A DNA stretch of 64,000 nucleotides from Peribacillus butanolivorans (GCF_001273755.1 NZ_LGYA01000001.1:3179177-3243176); one strand, 5' to 3'; counted from the stretch's first letter, positions 26,776 to 37,959 are shown. A program made the numbers and translations. The notes: a model not told the origin generated them from the letters alone.

Positions 26776-29556
26776 TTAAATCCACTCTTCTATCATATCC
26801 ACCATCTCATTAATTGAGCCTTGATGCCAGTCAACGGCCGGTATGGACTTTTGAAATTCAAGACCATATTTGGCGGTGATAATGCGGCGGTCCAGAACAA
26901 CTAGGACTCCTCTGTCTTCAGGAGTACGTATCAGCCTCCCGAATCCTTGGCGGAACCTTAGCAAGGCTTCAGGTAAAGAATACGCAGAGAAGGCGTTTCT
27001 GCCTTGCTTTTCGAGAAGTTGGCATTTTGCAGCTGTGACCGGCTCATCCGGTGGTGAAAACGGCAGCCTGACAATGATTAGGCAGGATAAATCCTCTCCT
27101 GGAATATCAACACCTTCCCATAGGCTAGTTGTTCCAAATAGGACGGCTTTCTCGAAGTTTTGAAAATTTCTGAGTAACCTCATTCGGCTTCCACCAGAAA
27201 TCCCCTGTGCAAACAAGGTATACTCATCTAGGACCCCTGAGTCTTTAATGGAAAAATAGGTTGCTCGCAGCATCTCATGCGAGGTGAACAAAACCATCAT
27301 TCTCCCTTTAGCTGCCTGTGCAGCGGCAATAATATGGTTTGCCGCTGTTTCCGAGAACTCCTCCACTGATAAGCAATTAATATCCGGAATATCGTTCGGA
27401 ACTACCACCTTCACAAGTTCCTTATAACGAAAAGGTGAAGGAAATCTTGCGGTCTGTATTGGTTCAGAATCTAAACCAAGCTGCGCTTTAAAGTACTGAA
27501 ATGAATCCTTCACAACGAGGGTTGCCGATGTCATGATCACACTTTTCTGGCGTCCAAAATAGGAATCCCACAACCATTTACTTCCTGCAATTGGCTGAAC
27601 AGTCAATGTCACGCCATGTTGTGGTGCTGTATTTGTATAATCAAGCCAATAAATATTTTCTTCTTGTGGATTGATAAAAAATTCATGTAAGGAATCCCTT
27701 GTATCCTGCAAATGTCCAAGAAGCACTTCTATATCATTTAAATAAAATAAAGCATTTTTCCCTAACGTGGCTTCATTATTTAATAAAAGACTCAACCTTT
27801 TCTCCAGTTCCACGATGATCGATCCTAGCAAGTCTACTAACCGTTCAGCAACCAGAATCGCTTTACTCCATCGATGGTCATCTATCTTAAATGAGAGGCG
27901 TTTCGGACTCACAGAATGAGATAGTTTTTGGGCTTGGTTGGAGATGTAATAAAAAAGTTGTTCAAATTCATAGGCAAAGTCATTAAGCTTTCGATCTAGG
28001 TCATGCGTGGACCTACCTTCCGTCAAGCGGTTGTTTGAGAGCAATTTTTCAAGTTTGTATAATAATTGCTTTTGATCTGTGGTCCCTAGTCTGTTCAGCA
28101 CCGTCTTCACAGAAATATAATTAAGTCTTCGTCCAAGCTGTTTAGAAGCAGCCTGTTCCAAATGGTGAGCCTCATCAAGAATTAAATACCCTTTTTTTGG
28201 AATGAGGGCATCTTCTGTAAGAAGATCAGTCATTAAAAAGGAATGATTAGTAATGATGATATCTGCTTTGCCCGCTGTTCTTTTTGCTCTTTCAAAAAAG
28301 TCCAATTCAAGCCATGGTTGTTTTAAACCGACATATGTAAGCCCGTCACTTTGAAGTCTATTCCAAAAAAGTTGTCCACCACTTGTGAGATTTAATTCAT
28401 CTTTATCTCCTGTTTCCGTTTCCGTTAGCCAAACTAATATTTGCATTTTTGTTAATGCTGTTTCGTAATTATCTTCCTTTTCACGTAATGCCCGTTCAAA
28501 CTTTGCCAAACTCAAATAATTACTTCTCCCCTTTAGCAATACAGCTTGAAAAGAATAAGGAAGGATTTTTTTCAGCTTAGGAACTTCGTTTTGAAGAAGT
28601 TGATCTTGTAACTGAAGCGTATACGTCGAAACGACTACGGGCTTTTGATGTTTCCTCGCAAAATAAACAGCAGGAAGCAGATAGCCTAAGGATTTCCCAA
28701 TCCCAGTCCCAGCTTCAATGATTGCGTCTTGACTGGATTCGAAGGAATGATGAATCATATTCATCATTTCCAGCTGTCCGTTTCTCGCTTCAAAAGCAGG
28801 AAAAGCATTTTGTAGCATGGCCATTTTCTTCTTATCATCTTGCGGAAATTCTGCTTCTCTGTCTTTATAATTAGTTTCTTCGTCGACTTTTTTAAATGCA
28901 AGGCCTCTAAATGTAATAAGTTCAGGTGAATGAACTTCAGCTTTTGTAAGTTTGCTTGCAATACAAGCATCTATCAATTCGGAAATTTCACTTTGTAAGG
29001 AAAAAGATAAGCGGTATAACTGTTTAAGCGTCATCACTGGCAGATTCATGAGCTTTTTTTTCAATTCCAATAATAATAAAGCGGTAGCATATGCATCGCT
29101 ATCCGCTTGATGAGGCCGAGAATGATCTAGATTTTCTTCTTTGGCCAGCTGATGTAGCTTATATCCATCGGATGTCGGTTTCAAAATTTTCGCTAACTCT
29201 ACCGTATCAAGTGTGGAACCATAAAAAGGCTCCAATCCACAGCGTACTAATTCTTCCTGTAAAAAAGATAAGTCAAATAAAACATTATGGGCAACAAAAC
29301 AAGCCCCTTCTATAAGCCGGGCAATATTTTCTGCGACATCTTCAAAGTCAGGTGCATCCTTTACCGTCTCGTTGCTTATTCCGGTCAATTCTTCAATAAA
29401 CAAGGAAATTTCTTGTCCAGGGTGGATGAACGTTGAGTATTCATCTACAATTTGATCATTTTCGATGACTACGCCGGCAAATTGAATAATCCGGTCTCCT
29501 TTTTTCGGAGAATTTCCTGTTGTTTCCAAATCGACCACTACATATCGTTGTGTCAT
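26776..29556 (-). CDS. dinG: Exonuclease-helicase DinG
   Basis: A 926-residue fusion typical of Firmicute DinG. The N-terminal DnaQ-like exonuclease (about 1-180) has VVDLETTG, AHNVLFDLSF and HQADSDAYAT (DEDDh). The helicase part has Walker A EAGTGIGKS, a DEAHH box, TSATL and FRQGFGRLIRT. The spaced iron-sulphur cysteines of E. coli DinG are not evident here. In Gram-positive bacteria the protein has been reported to act mainly as a 3'-5' exonuclease. Monocistronic, between ypmA and panD. Confidence 0.92.
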   Translation of the reverse strand: MTQRYVVVDLETTGNSPKKGDRIIQFAGVVIENDQIVDEYSTFIHPGQEISLFIEELTGISNETVKDAPDFEDVAENIARLIEGACFVAHNVLFDLSFLQEELVRCGLEPFYGSTLDTVELAKILKPTSDGYKLHQLAKEENLDHSRPHQADSDAYATALLLLELKKKLMNLPVMTLKQLYRLSFSLQSEISELIDACIASKLTKAEVHSPELITFRGLAFKKVDEETNYKDREAEFPQDDKKKMAMLQNAFPAFEARNGQLEMMNMIHHSFESSQDAIIEAGTGIGKSLGYLLPAVYFARKHQKPVVVSTYTLQLQDQLLQNEVPKLKKILPYSFQAVLLKGRSNYLSLAKFERALREKEDNYETALTKMQILVWLTETETGDKDELNLTSGGQLFWNRLQSDGLTYVGLKQPWLELDFFERAKRTAGKADIIITNHSFLMTDLLTEDALIPKKGYLILDEAHHLEQAASKQLGRRLNYISVKTVLNRLGTTDQKQLLYKLEKLLSNNRLTEGRSTHDLDRKLNDFAYEFEQLFYYISNQAQKLSHSVSPKRLSFKIDDHRWSKAILVAERLVDLLGSIIVELEKRLSLLLNNEATLGKNALFYLNDIEVLLGHLQDTRDSLHEFFINPQEENIYWLDYTNTAPQHGVTLTVQPIAGSKWLWDSYFGRQKSVIMTSATLVVKDSFQYFKAQLGLDSEPIQTARFPSPFRYKELVKVVVPNDIPDINCLSVEEFSETAANHIIAAAQAAKGRMMVLFTSHEMLRATYFSIKDSGVLDEYTLFAQGISGGSRMRLLRNFQNFEKAVLFGTTSLWEGVDIPGEDLSCLIIVRLPFSPPDEPVTAAKCQLLEKQGRNAFSAYSLPEALLRFRQGFGRLIRTPEDRGVLVVLDRRIITAKYGLEFQKSIPAVDWHQGSINEMVDMIEEWI

Positions 29557-29733
29557 GAATTGTACACCTCAAACTTCACTTTCTCCACTTCCTGATGGAA
29601 TTCTCTTATCTTTTTTATACCATAATAATCGTAATAAAGGAAACACGCAGTTTATCGAATAAAAGTTTAATTAATTGAATCCACTTCAATCCCTACCCCT
29701 ATCCTGGTAATACAATTCTAAGCAAATGAAAAG

Positions 29734-29777
29734 GGCCGGCTCAACATATGCATGATACATGCGCATAAGAGCCGGCC
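29734..29777 (-). terminator. Terminator of panBCD
   Basis: GGCCGGCTC and GAGCCGGCC pair around a second internal self-complementary segment (ATGCGCATG...CATGCATAT). CTTTTC follows on the minus strand. Confidence 0.82.
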
Positions 29778-29783
29778 TTCCGC

Positions 29784-30167
29784 TTACATGATAGTAGCTG
29801 CAGGTTCGTTTGAAATCAGTTCAACAATTTGGTTATTTTCATTCATAATCGCAACTTTAGGCTGATGATCACTCAGCTTATCTTCAGCGACCATCACATA
29901 AGATATGATAATCACAATATCATCAGGCTGAACTAGTCTTGCTGCTGCTCCGTTCAAACAAACAACACCGCTGCCCCGTTCACCTGCAATCACATACGTT
30001 TCAAGGCGTGCACCATTATTATTATTGACGATGGCTACTTTTTCATTCGGCAGAATGCCTACCGCGTCAATTATGTCTTCATCAATTGTAATACTGCCAA
30101 CATAATTCAAATTGGCTTCAGTAACCCTTGCGCGATGGATTTTTCCATTCATCATTGTTCGAAACAT
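29784..30167 (-). CDS. panD: Aspartate 1-decarboxylase PanD
   Basis: A pyruvoyl enzyme of 127 residues making beta-alanine from aspartate. The self-cleavage site Gly24-Ser25 lies in NYVGSITID, and the conserved [11 protein letters not shown] is near the C-terminus. The full-length proenzyme is the usual size. Last gene of panB-panC-panD; beta-alanine is used by PanC encoded just upstream. Confidence 0.96.
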   Translation of the reverse strand: MFRTMMNGKIHRARVTEANLNYVGSITIDEDIIDAVGILPNEKVAIVNNNNGARLETYVIAGERGSGVVCLNGAAARLVQPDDIVIIISYVMVAEDKLSDHQPKVAIMNENNQIVELISNEPAATIM

Positions 30168-30191
30168 GTAAACTCCCCCTAAGCTGTAGGT

Positions 30192-31040
30192 TTATTCTAC
30201 TGTCAATGTAATATTATCAATTAGCCTTGCATGCTTAAACTTCACGGCCATTGCTATAATGATATTTCCTGATAATGTTTCAATCGGCTTGAGCTCTGGA
30301 TATTGATAAACCTCAATATAATCTATTTTCCCATTTGTATGGGCTTCTACATGTTCCCTTACTAGCGCCATAATTGTATCAGGATTTCTTTCCCCTGTAT
30401 TAATCGCTTCTATCGCTTTCAATAAACTTTGGTATAATTCTTTTGCTTCTATGCGTTCATCATCTAGCAGATATACATTTCGAGAGCTCTTTGCTAATCC
30501 ATCTTCTTCACGAACGGTATCGACAGCTACGAGTTTAATTGGAAAATTAAAGTCTTGAATCAAACCATCTATTACTGCGACTTGCTGTGCATCCTTCTTA
30601 CCAAAGTAAGCTCTATCTGGAAGAATGATATTAAAGAATTTCGTTAGGACCGTCGCTACACCATCGAAATGGCCTGGTCTTTGTCTACCACATAAACATT
30701 CCGTCCTGCTTTGGACGACAACCTTGACTGATGGCTCTTCACCGTACATTTCATTGACAGTTGGGTAGAAAAGATAATCCACGCCTGCATTGGCTGCGAC
30801 ATTTTCATCACGTTCCAAATCACGAGGGTATGTTTCAAAGTCCTCATTTGGTCCGAACTGCAACGGATTGACAAAAATACTTAAAACAACGATATCATTT
30901 TCTTTACGAGCGTTTTCTAAAAGGGTGGCATGTCCCTCATGTAAGAAGCCCATTGTCGCTACATAGCCGACACTTTTGTGATTGCTTTTTTCCTTAATGA
31001 TTATTTGTTGTAATTCAGCTGCAGAAGTAAAAGTTTTCAT
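30192..31040 (-). CDS. panC: Pantothenate synthetase PanC
   Basis: A 282-residue nucleotidyltransferase-fold ligase that joins pantoate and beta-alanine with ATP. The HxGH motif ([11 protein letters not shown]) and the KSSRN loop are visible, with [16 protein letters not shown] in between. The start overlaps panB by 4 bases, showing translational coupling. Confidence 0.96.
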   Translation of the reverse strand: MKTFTSAAELQQIIIKEKSNHKSVGYVATMGFLHEGHATLLENARKENDIVVLSIFVNPLQFGPNEDFETYPRDLERDENVAANAGVDYLFYPTVNEMYGEEPSVKVVVQSRTECLCGRQRPGHFDGVATVLTKFFNIILPDRAYFGKKDAQQVAVIDGLIQDFNFPIKLVAVDTVREEDGLAKSSRNVYLLDDERIEAKELYQSLLKAIEAINTGERNPDTIMALVREHVEAHTNGKIDYIEVYQYPELKPIETLSGNIIIAMAVKFKHARLIDNITLTVE

Positions 31041-31873
31041 TTTTTTCCCCCGTAAAGCGCTGAAAGCTGCTCTTCCTTCATCGTAAATGTATGCTCTTTC
31101 GTTGGAAAATCTTTAGTTTTCACTTCATTCACATAACTTGTAATCGAATTGCTTATTAGTTCGTTCGCATTTCCGTACACTTTAACAAATTTTGCAACAC
31201 GATCAACACCATAACTGATGACATCGTGATAAACAAGGACTTGACCATCTGTTTCAGCACCTGCCCCAATTCCAATGGTTGGAATTGCTAGGTTTTGTGT
31301 GACGAGTTCTCCTACTTGATATGGTACACACTCAAATACTATCGCTATGGCTCCTGCCGCTTCACATTTTTTCGCATCTTCAACGAGCTGTGAAGCTGCT
31401 TCCGCATCTTTTCCCTGTACTTTATACCCACCAAGCACACCGACTGATTGCGGAGTCAGGCCAAGATGAGCTATTACGGGAATACCAGCCTTTGTTAATG
31501 CGGAGATTTTTTCGACAACGTCATCTGCCCCTTCAACCTTCACAGCATCCGCATGGCCTTCCTGCATGATGCGGGCCGCATTTTTAAGTGTTTCATCTAA
31601 AGATAGGTGATAGCTCATGAAGGGCATATCTGTCACGACAAACGTATCGGGGGCCCCACGTTTTACTGCTTTTGTATGATGAATCATGTCATTAACCGTT
31701 ACAGGGATGGTAGAGTCATAACCTAATACAACCATTCCTAAAGAATCGCCAACTAAAATCATGTCGACACCTGATTGTTCGGCTAACTTTGCTGACGGAT
31801 AATCATATGCCGTAAGCATGACAATTTTCTCGTGATTTTGTTTCATTTTCAAAAAATCTCCGGATAATTTCAT
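31037..31873 (-). CDS. panB: Ketopantoate hydroxymethyltransferase PanB
   Basis: A 278-residue TIM-barrel enzyme adding a methylene-THF-derived hydroxymethyl group to ketoisovalerate. [19 protein letters not shown] (metal-binding Asp) and HLGLTPQSV are typical. First gene of panBCD, with AGGAGG a few bases before the ATG. Confidence 0.96.
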   Translation of the reverse strand: MKLSGDFLKMKQNHEKIVMLTAYDYPSAKLAEQSGVDMILVGDSLGMVVLGYDSTIPVTVNDMIHHTKAVKRGAPDTFVVTDMPFMSYHLSLDETLKNAARIMQEGHADAVKVEGADDVVEKISALTKAGIPVIAHLGLTPQSVGVLGGYKVQGKDAEAASQLVEDAKKCEAAGAIAIVFECVPYQVGELVTQNLAIPTIGIGAGAETDGQVLVYHDVISYGVDRVAKFVKVYGNANELISNSITSYVNEVKTKDFPTKEHTFTMKEEQLSALYGGKK

Positions 31874-32223
31874 TACGTTTCCTCCTTTTTGATGGAGGAG
31901 ATGAAAACATCAGCGTTTTAAAAACTGGTGTCTATACATTCATACGCAAAAAAAAGACTGACTAAATAGAGTATCTGTTACGTTACAATAAGTGGCAAAA
32001 AACGCCTCATATTGTCAACAAAACAGCACTTGTCCTTTTAGTCAATCTCTTTGATAACATCAGAAGTTTCATCCCTCCGTCCTAGTCCAGTACGCTGGAT
32101 CAAGGCAGATTTTCAAATAATTTGGTATTTATGGGGGTGCAGTTCACATGAGATACTGCCCACTTGCATTATATCAAGCCAAAATCAAAAATTCTATTTA
32201 TTTTTCACAGATTTGACAAAAAT
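31874..32223. other. panB leader and upstream region
   Basis: A 350-base gap with no credible gene. On the minus strand TATAAT near 32170, preceded by TTGA, is a plausible -10 box without a good -35; this would give panB a leader of almost 300 bases. The imperfect inverted repeat GGGGTGCAGT...ACTGCCCAC (32135-32163) is also here. No known riboswitch pattern was recognised. Confidence 0.5.
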
Positions 32224-33204
32224 CTACTGAATTTCAATGTCTGCTGAATAAATCGAATGTACGGTTCCCTTTTTGTCTTCAAGGAGCAGAACACCAGCAT
32301 CTGTTATTCCCAATGCTTTTCCGACAATTGTATCATTAACCGTACTCGCTTTAATAACCTGTCCCAGGCTGATGGCATAACTCTCCCATAGACCCTTTAT
32401 TGGCATAAAGCCTTCTTGTAAATATAGATCATACAAATTTTCTAAACGAACCAACACACGTTGTATAACCTTTGACCTTGAAACCGTTTCTCCGCTTTCT
32501 ATGAAAAGAGAAGACGCTTTCTCCTGCAGATCTTCTGGGAAATCTTCAATTTGTTGATTGATATTCATACCAATTCCGATAATGACAGAATGAATTCTGT
32601 CCGATTCTGCCTGCATTTCTGTCAGAATGCCAGTTACTTTCTTTCGATTTATCAAAATATCGTTCGGCCATTTGATTTGAGGTTGTAAATCCGTTATATC
32701 CTCTATTGCCTGAACCACGGCAACCGCGGCCAGTAAAGTCAACTGAGGAGCCTCATGAAGTGGAATCTTTGGCCTTAAGATTAGACTCATCCAGATGCCA
32801 CTGAATTTTGGAGAATGCCAAGATCTCATGAGTCTTCCTTTTCCAGATACTTGTTCCTCGGCAACAACAAGAGTCCCCTCCTGAACTCCTTCATTTGCAA
32901 GTTGATGGGCAATTTTTTGAGTTGATTCTACAGATTCCTGATAGTGAATCATTTTCCCGAGTTTTTTTGTTTCCAAGCCAAGCTGTATTTCACTTTCTGA
33001 CACTTTTTCCGGTGTTGAAATAATCCGGTAGCCTTTTTTGCGGACAGCTTCAACATTATACCCTTCACTGCGCAGGTCTTCTATATGCTTCCAGACAGCC
33101 GTGCGCGAACAGCCTATATATTCAGCAATTTCTTGACCGGATATAAATGCACCATTCGCCTTTGAAAGGGCTTCCATCAGCTTTGTTCTTAAATCAGATT
33201 GCAT
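32224..33204 (-). CDS. birA: Biotin protein ligase and repressor BirA
   Basis: A 326-residue bifunctional protein that biotinylates carboxylases and represses biotin genes. The N-terminal winged helix (ISGQEIAEYIGCSRTAVWKH) binds operators. The ligase core has SGKGRLMRSW (biotinyl-AMP loop) and KWPNDILINRKKVTGIL. The ATG at 33204 overlaps the cca stop by 16 bases; a GTG 12 bases upstream is a less likely start. Last gene of the ypjD-dapB-mgsA-bshB1-bshA-cca-birA operon. Confidence 0.95.
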   Translation of the reverse strand: MQSDLRTKLMEALSKANGAFISGQEIAEYIGCSRTAVWKHIEDLRSEGYNVEAVRKKGYRIISTPEKVSESEIQLGLETKKLGKMIHYQESVESTQKIAHQLANEGVQEGTLVVAEEQVSGKGRLMRSWHSPKFSGIWMSLILRPKIPLHEAPQLTLLAAVAVVQAIEDITDLQPQIKWPNDILINRKKVTGILTEMQAESDRIHSVIIGIGMNINQQIEDFPEDLQEKASSLFIESGETVSRSKVIQRVLVRLENLYDLYLQEGFMPIKGLWESYAISLGQVIKASTVNDTIVGKALGITDAGVLLLEDKKGTVHSIYSADIEIQ

Positions 33205-34382
33205 TTCTCCAGCCACCTCTTAATTTCATCTTTTTCATTTCTTAATTCTGCATTCAAAACAGCTTTCAAAATCAATTCCAAGTATTCTTTCACCCATGGA
33301 CCCGGTCTTTCTTGATGCCATTTCAGTAAGTCCGTACCCGTTACCGCAAGATCAGACATTTGTTTAATTATTAATTCATTAAATCGTTGATGAATAACCT
33401 TATCCGCATACTTAACATTTCGTCCTGCTAAGACAGCTCGGACTGTAGCAGCTTGGACGGCTTCAATCTGACCTGCCTGGAATATTTCGAGAGCAAAATT
33501 TTCAAACGGCGGTTCTTTCTTTGCTAACTGAATAATACGTTGGACACTTCTAATTGTTTTCAGCGGCAGTTTCCACTCTCTTAACGCCGCTTCAATATCC
33601 TTGGCATTCGTATAAATCATGATAACAGACCATAATTCTGCCGCTTTTAAGTGATGAAGCGGCAGATTTAATAACTTCTCCAAATTTTCTTTTTGATTGG
33701 AAAATCGTGGCAAGTATTGGTATAACCCGCTCTCTAGTAAGAGCGAGAGGGCCCTTGTCTTGTAGGCTCCAGCTAAAAGTTTTTCAAATTCAATGAGAAT
33801 TCTTTCGATTGCAATTTCGCTAATGATTGGTCCATTCTCTTGAAGTGAATCAAAAGTTTGCTGATCCAGTTCGAAATCAAGCTGGCTGACAAACCTTAAT
33901 GCACGCATCATTCTCAAAGCATCCTCATGAAATCTTTCATGAGGATTGCCAACCGTGATAATTCTTCTTTGTAACAAATCACGCTTACCGTTAAATGGAT
34001 CAATCATATTCCCAGACTTATCCATAGCAATCGCATTCATCGTAAAGTCTCTTCTCTGTAAGTCTTCGGTCAAAGAACGGACAAATTGCACGGAATCAGG
34101 TCTGCGAAAGTCCGTATACCCGCTTTCCGTTCTAAATGTCGTAATTTCGTACGTACCAGACTCCGCAATTACAAGCACCGTTCCATGTTCGATTCCGATA
34201 TCTGCTGTTTTAGGAAAGATTCCTTTAATTTCCTGAGGTGTAGCAGAACTAGCGATATCCACATCATTGATGGGCCTGCCAAGTATATAATCTCTTACTG
34301 AACCACCCACAAAATAGGCTTCGAATCCTGCTTTTTCAATCAATTCAAGAATGGGCACTGATTTTAAGAATAACTGATCCAT
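33189..34382 (-). CDS. cca: CCA-adding tRNA nucleotidyltransferase
   Basis: A 397-residue class II nucleotidyltransferase, the B. subtilis length, adding CCA to tRNA 3' ends. FVGGSVRDYILGRPINDVDIA provides the DxD metal site and RRDFTMNAIA the nucleotide site. The ATG at 34382 is 8 bases after GGAGG; in-frame ATGs upstream would run into bshA. Coupled with bshA upstream and birA downstream. Confidence 0.95.
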   Translation of the reverse strand: MDQLFLKSVPILELIEKAGFEAYFVGGSVRDYILGRPINDVDIASSATPQEIKGIFPKTADIGIEHGTVLVIAESGTYEITTFRTESGYTDFRRPDSVQFVRSLTEDLQRRDFTMNAIAMDKSGNMIDPFNGKRDLLQRRIITVGNPHERFHEDALRMMRALRFVSQLDFELDQQTFDSLQENGPIISEIAIERILIEFEKLLAGAYKTRALSLLLESGLYQYLPRFSNQKENLEKLLNLPLHHLKAAELWSVIMIYTNAKDIEAALREWKLPLKTIRSVQRIIQLAKKEPPFENFALEIFQAGQIEAVQAATVRAVLAGRNVKYADKVIHQRFNELIIKQMSDLAVTGTDLLKWHQERPGPWVKEYLELILKAVLNAELRNEKDEIKRWLEKCNLI

Positions 34383-34395
34383 CAGCATCCCCTCC

Positions 34396-35535
34396 TTATT
34401 CAATAGAATTAGTTTCGAGCGCTTGAACATAGATTGCTTCATACTCTGACATAATGGTATCTGAGTGAAATTCAGTATTGGCCCTTTCTAGAGCAGCCTC
34501 AGAAAAACGTTTATGTAAAATAGGGTTTCTTAAAAGTCCGACAGCCTTTTCAGCTACCATTTCGACGTCGCCCAATTCACAAATATAGCCGGTCTTTCCG
34601 TCAACAATAACCTCGGGAATCCCTCCTACATTCGTTCCTATACATGGAACACCACATGCCATTGCCTCAAGAAGTACAAGTCCAAAACTTTCTTTTTCGG
34701 ATAGCAGTAAAATTAAATCACTAATTGAATATAATTCGGCAAGGTTGTCCTGCTTACCCAGAAACAAGACCTTTTCTTCGATTCCGAGATCTTTAGCCAA
34801 CTTTAATACCGTTGTTACTTCCGGGCCGTCTCCTACGAGAAGAAGCTTAGCAGGTATTTTCTTTTGAGCTAAAAAGAACGCTTGGATAACATCTTTAACC
34901 CGCTTGACTGAACGAAAATTTGATACATGAATGATGACTTTTTCTTCATCTTGAATACCGTACTCGTCCCGTAAATATTCTGAATTGGTTTTATGATAAT
35001 CCCTTTCATCAATAAAATTATAAACGGTTTTGATTTCCTTTTCCGGAGAGATTAACTCATGTGTTTGTTGCACGAGCGAATTAGATACACCTGTAACAAC
35101 ATCTGATTGTTCAATTCCAAATTTTATTAAATTGGATAGTGAAGGGTCATGGCCTAGCACAGTAATGTCTGTACCATGAAGAGTCGTGACGATTTTAACT
35201 TTATTTCCTGACATCTGCTTTGCAAGAATCGCACAAACCGCATGTGGAATGGCATAATGAACATGGAGAATATCAAGTTTTTCCCTCTTCACTACTTCCG
35301 CTATCTTACTCGCAAGCGCAAGGTCATAAGGTGGATATTGAAAAACAGAGTAAGAGTTGACTTCCACTTGGTGATAATAAATATTATGGTACATCTTATT
35401 TAGGCGGAAAGGGAGGCTTGAAGAAATGAAATGTATTTCATGTCCTTTTTCTGCAAGCATTTTGCCCAATTCAGTTGCAACGACACCCGAACCTCCTACT
35501 GTAGGGTAGCAGGTAATTCCAATTTTTAATTTCAT
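34396..35535 (-). CDS. bshA: Bacillithiol glycosyltransferase BshA
   Basis: A GT-B, GT4-family enzyme of 379 residues making N-acetylglucosaminyl-malate from UDP-GlcNAc and malate, the first bacillithiol step. [27 protein letters not shown] and [14 protein letters not shown] (EX7E) are characteristic. It is followed by cca and preceded by bshB1, the second-step enzyme. The ligating enzyme BshC is not in this window. Confidence 0.94.
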   Translation of the reverse strand: MKLKIGITCYPTVGGSGVVATELGKMLAEKGHEIHFISSSLPFRLNKMYHNIYYHQVEVNSYSVFQYPPYDLALASKIAEVVKREKLDILHVHYAIPHAVCAILAKQMSGNKVKIVTTLHGTDITVLGHDPSLSNLIKFGIEQSDVVTGVSNSLVQQTHELISPEKEIKTVYNFIDERDYHKTNSEYLRDEYGIQDEEKVIIHVSNFRSVKRVKDVIQAFFLAQKKIPAKLLLVGDGPEVTTVLKLAKDLGIEEKVLFLGKQDNLAELYSISDLILLLSEKESFGLVLLEAMACGVPCIGTNVGGIPEVIVDGKTGYICELGDVEMVAEKAVGLLRNPILHKRFSEAALERANTEFHSDTIMSEYEAIYVQALETNSIE

Positions 35536-35539
35536 AAGA

Positions 35540-36253
35540 TTATTTTTCCCCTAACAAATCGGCTTCGATCAGAAACGGTTTTTTTGACATAAATCCTTCC
35601 GCATAAGCGACACCCACTTCTTTGCCGAACATCTTTTCCCTTGCTTCTACTGTCTCGATATATCCGTTCACAAGCGGTGTCTCCACCGTTGTATTACTTT
35701 TTTCGAATTGACTTCCATATGCTCTAAGACTGTCCAATTTTCCCGATATAGTAGATGTAATGTCAACGACAAAGTCAGGTTTGTGAAAACCATTTATCAT
35801 AAAATAGTACATATTTTGGACACGATGAGCTTCAAGACCATCTTCAACCAAATACTTTCTAACCCCAGCCGAAAAAACTGCTTCTTCAACTAATTTTGCA
35901 CAATTCCCATGATCAGGATGACGGTCTTCCAAAAAAGGGGCAAATACAAGTGTGGGTTTATATTTGCGAATAACCGTTATAATTTGATTTATGTATTCTT
36001 CTTTCATATATAAACCACGGTCGGGTAAATCTAGGGATATTCTCTCCACCCCTAGAATTTCTGCTGCCTTAGCTGCTTCCTTTTGCCGTAATAGAACGGT
36101 ACCGTTGGACGACATTTCCGCTTTTGTCAAGTCACAAATGACGATGTCCTTACCCTGTTGCGCATATTTAGCAATCGTACCACCCATACCAATTTCAACA
36201 TCATCCGCATGTGCACCGAAAGCGAGGATATCTATATTACTTTTGTTTGTCAT
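35540..36253 (-). CDS. bshB1: Bacillithiol deacetylase BshB1
   Basis: A LmbE/PIG-L zinc deacetylase of 237 residues that removes acetate from GlcNAc-malate. The zinc site AHADD and the later HPDHGN are clear, and [13 protein letters not shown] follows. The start overlaps mgsA by 17 bases, and bshA follows after 4 bases, so both pathway enzymes are made together. Confidence 0.94.
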   Translation of the reverse strand: MTNKSNIDILAFGAHADDVEIGMGGTIAKYAQQGKDIVICDLTKAEMSSNGTVLLRQKEAAKAAEILGVERISLDLPDRGLYMKEEYINQIITVIRKYKPTLVFAPFLEDRHPDHGNCAKLVEEAVFSAGVRKYLVEDGLEAHRVQNMYYFMINGFHKPDFVVDITSTISGKLDSLRAYGSQFEKSNTTVETPLVNGYIETVEAREKMFGKEVGVAYAEGFMSKKPFLIEADLLGEK

Positions 36254-36662
36254 TTATCTCACCTTGTTTTTTTCGTAGTTTAAGCCAGTCCATATATCCA
36301 TGTTTCAAACCCTGAATAAGTACTTCTGCCGTTCCCATATTTGTGGCCAATGGAATTTCATATACATCGGAGAGCCTTATTAGTGCTGATACATCCGGTT
36401 CATGTGGCTGCGATGTTAATGGATCTCGGAAAAACAGGACCATATCCATTTCACCACGGGCAATCATTGCCCCGATTTCCTGGTCTCCGCCTAGAGGTCC
36501 CGAATGGAAACGATGGACAGGCAATGATACTTCTTCCATGATTCGTTTCCCCGTTGTACCAGTAGCAAATAATTCATGTTGTTGAAATACAGCTTTATAG
36601 GCTGTTACAAATTGAATGATATCTTCTTTTTTCTTATCATGGGCAATTAAGGCAATTTTCAT
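36237..36662 (-). CDS. mgsA: Methylglyoxal synthase MgsA
   Basis: A 141-residue enzyme converting dihydroxyacetone phosphate to methylglyoxal. [18 protein letters not shown], and [14 protein letters not shown] with the catalytic aspartate are conserved. Its place directly upstream of bacillithiol genes makes sense, since bacillithiol detoxifies methylglyoxal; that link is an inference from context. Confidence 0.95.
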   Translation of the reverse strand: MKIALIAHDKKKEDIIQFVTAYKAVFQQHELFATGTTGKRIMEEVSLPVHRFHSGPLGGDQEIGAMIARGEMDMVLFFRDPLTSQPHEPDVSALIRLSDVYEIPLATNMGTAEVLIQGLKHGYMDWLKLRKKQGEINDKQK

Positions 36663-36679
36663 CGTATTCCTCCTAATAC

Positions 36680-37480
36680 CTACTCGATAATATTTTCTAG
36701 TCCATATACAAGTACATCCAATTTCATGACTGAATCAACAGCAAGTTTAACTCCTGTCATAAAGGACGCGCGATTGAATGAATCATGGCGAACCGTCAAT
36801 AACTCTCCATCACTCCCGAAAAGTACCTGTTGATGAGCAACAAGCCCCGGTAGACGAACACTATGGATATGCATGCCATCTATATTTGCTCCTCGAGCAC
36901 CTTGAATGGTTTCTTTCTCATTCGGATGACCCTGTTGTTTTGTCTCACGTACTGCAGCTATCATATCTGCCGTTTTAGCAGCTGTACCTGAAGGGGCATC
37001 CAATTTTTGATCATGATGCATTTCAATGATTTCTACATTCGGGAAGTACTTTGCAGCCATTTGTGAGAACTTCATCATCAAAATAGCCCCAATTGCAAAG
37101 TTTGGAGCGATGATGCATCCAATACCTTTTTCCCTAGTTAACGAATCCAGCTTTGCTAAATCTTCTTTTGTAAATCCTGTTGTTCCTACAACAGGACGGA
37201 TACCATGATTCAGTGCCGTTTCTGTATGATACATGCCTACTTCAGGTGTAGTTAAATCAATCAATACATCTGCATTTACAGCCGAGAAGCATTCGTTAAT
37301 ATCGGAAAAAACAGGTGCTTCAATTCCTTGAAAACCATCAATATTTGAGAGGCTTTCCTCGTTATATTTACGGTCTATAACAGCTGCTAATTCAAACCCT
37401 TCTGTTCTATGTACTAACTTCACCGCTTCATTACCCATTCTGCCACGAGGTCCAGCTACAATCACTCTTACTTTACTCAT
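36680..37480 (-). CDS. dapB: 4-hydroxy-tetrahydrodipicolinate reductase DapB
   Basis: A 266-residue NAD(P)H-dependent reductase in the diaminopimelate/lysine pathway, which also leads to spore dipicolinate. The Rossmann start VAGPRGRMG and the catalytic segment [13 protein letters not shown] are visible. It overlaps ypjD by 8 bases and is followed by mgsA after 17. Confidence 0.96.
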   Translation of the reverse strand: MSKVRVIVAGPRGRMGNEAVKLVHRTEGFELAAVIDRKYNEESLSNIDGFQGIEAPVFSDINECFSAVNADVLIDLTTPEVGMYHTETALNHGIRPVVGTTGFTKEDLAKLDSLTREKGIGCIIAPNFAIGAILMMKFSQMAAKYFPNVEIIEMHHDQKLDAPSGTAAKTADMIAAVRETKQQGHPNEKETIQGARGANIDGMHIHSVRLPGLVAHQQVLFGSDGELLTVRHDSFNRASFMTGVKLAVDSVMKLDVLVYGLENIIE

Positions 37481-37832
37481 CTTTTACTTCCCCCTCTACA
37501 TTCTCTTCTTTTTTTGTCCATCTGTCTTTATCACGTGTTGCAAACTTATGCATGACCGTATCGTGCGAGCTTTGAAGGTCAATACCAAGTGAATTAGCAA
37601 AACAAATTAGCACAAATAGCATGTCACCCAATTCCTCTTCAACCGTATTCTCATTTTCAGTTGATTTCTTAGGTTTTTCACCATGGTAATGATTGACTTC
37701 TCTAGCCAGTTCACCAAGCTCCTCTGACAAGCGTGCTAGCATAGCCAAAGGGCTGAAATATCCTTCTTTGAATTGTCCTATGTATTGGTCGACTTCTGCT
37801 TGCATTTGTTGGATCGTCTTTTGCTTTTCCAT
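37473..37832 (-). CDS. ypjD: MazG-like nucleotide pyrophosphohydrolase YpjD
   Basis: A 119-residue all-helical MazG-superfamily protein. [13 protein letters not shown] and [16 protein letters not shown] supply the EExxE and ExxD metal-binding sets. Such enzymes hydrolyse non-canonical or excess NTPs. It heads the operon dapB-mgsA-bshB1-bshA-cca-birA. A -10 box (TATAAT) at 37866-37871 without a strong -35 precedes it. Confidence 0.88.
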   Translation of the reverse strand: MEKQKTIQQMQAEVDQYIGQFKEGYFSPLAMLARLSEELGELAREVNHYHGEKPKKSTENENTVEEELGDMLFVLICFANSLGIDLQSSHDTVMHKFATRDKDRWTKKEENVEGEVKDE

Positions 37833-37930
37833 TTAGTCACCCATTCTTGATTTTCGTTAATAAACATTATACCTTCTTTATGTTAGCTAAAAGTGAATCA
37901 TATGACAACAGATACGTTCGGTAACAACAA

Positions 37931-37959
37931 TTGCCCATAGTTGGTTAATTAGTTATAAT
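37931..37959 (+). promoter_or_regulatory. Sigma-A promoter of ypjC
   Basis: TTGCCC, exactly 17 bases, then a perfect TATAAT. It is 42 bases upstream of the ypjC ATG. Confidence 0.75.

Noticed and set aside
32040-32110. A 21-codon frame with GGAGGG directly before its ATG in the panB leader
   Set aside because: The spacing between SD and ATG is nearly zero and the peptide shows no recognisable feature.
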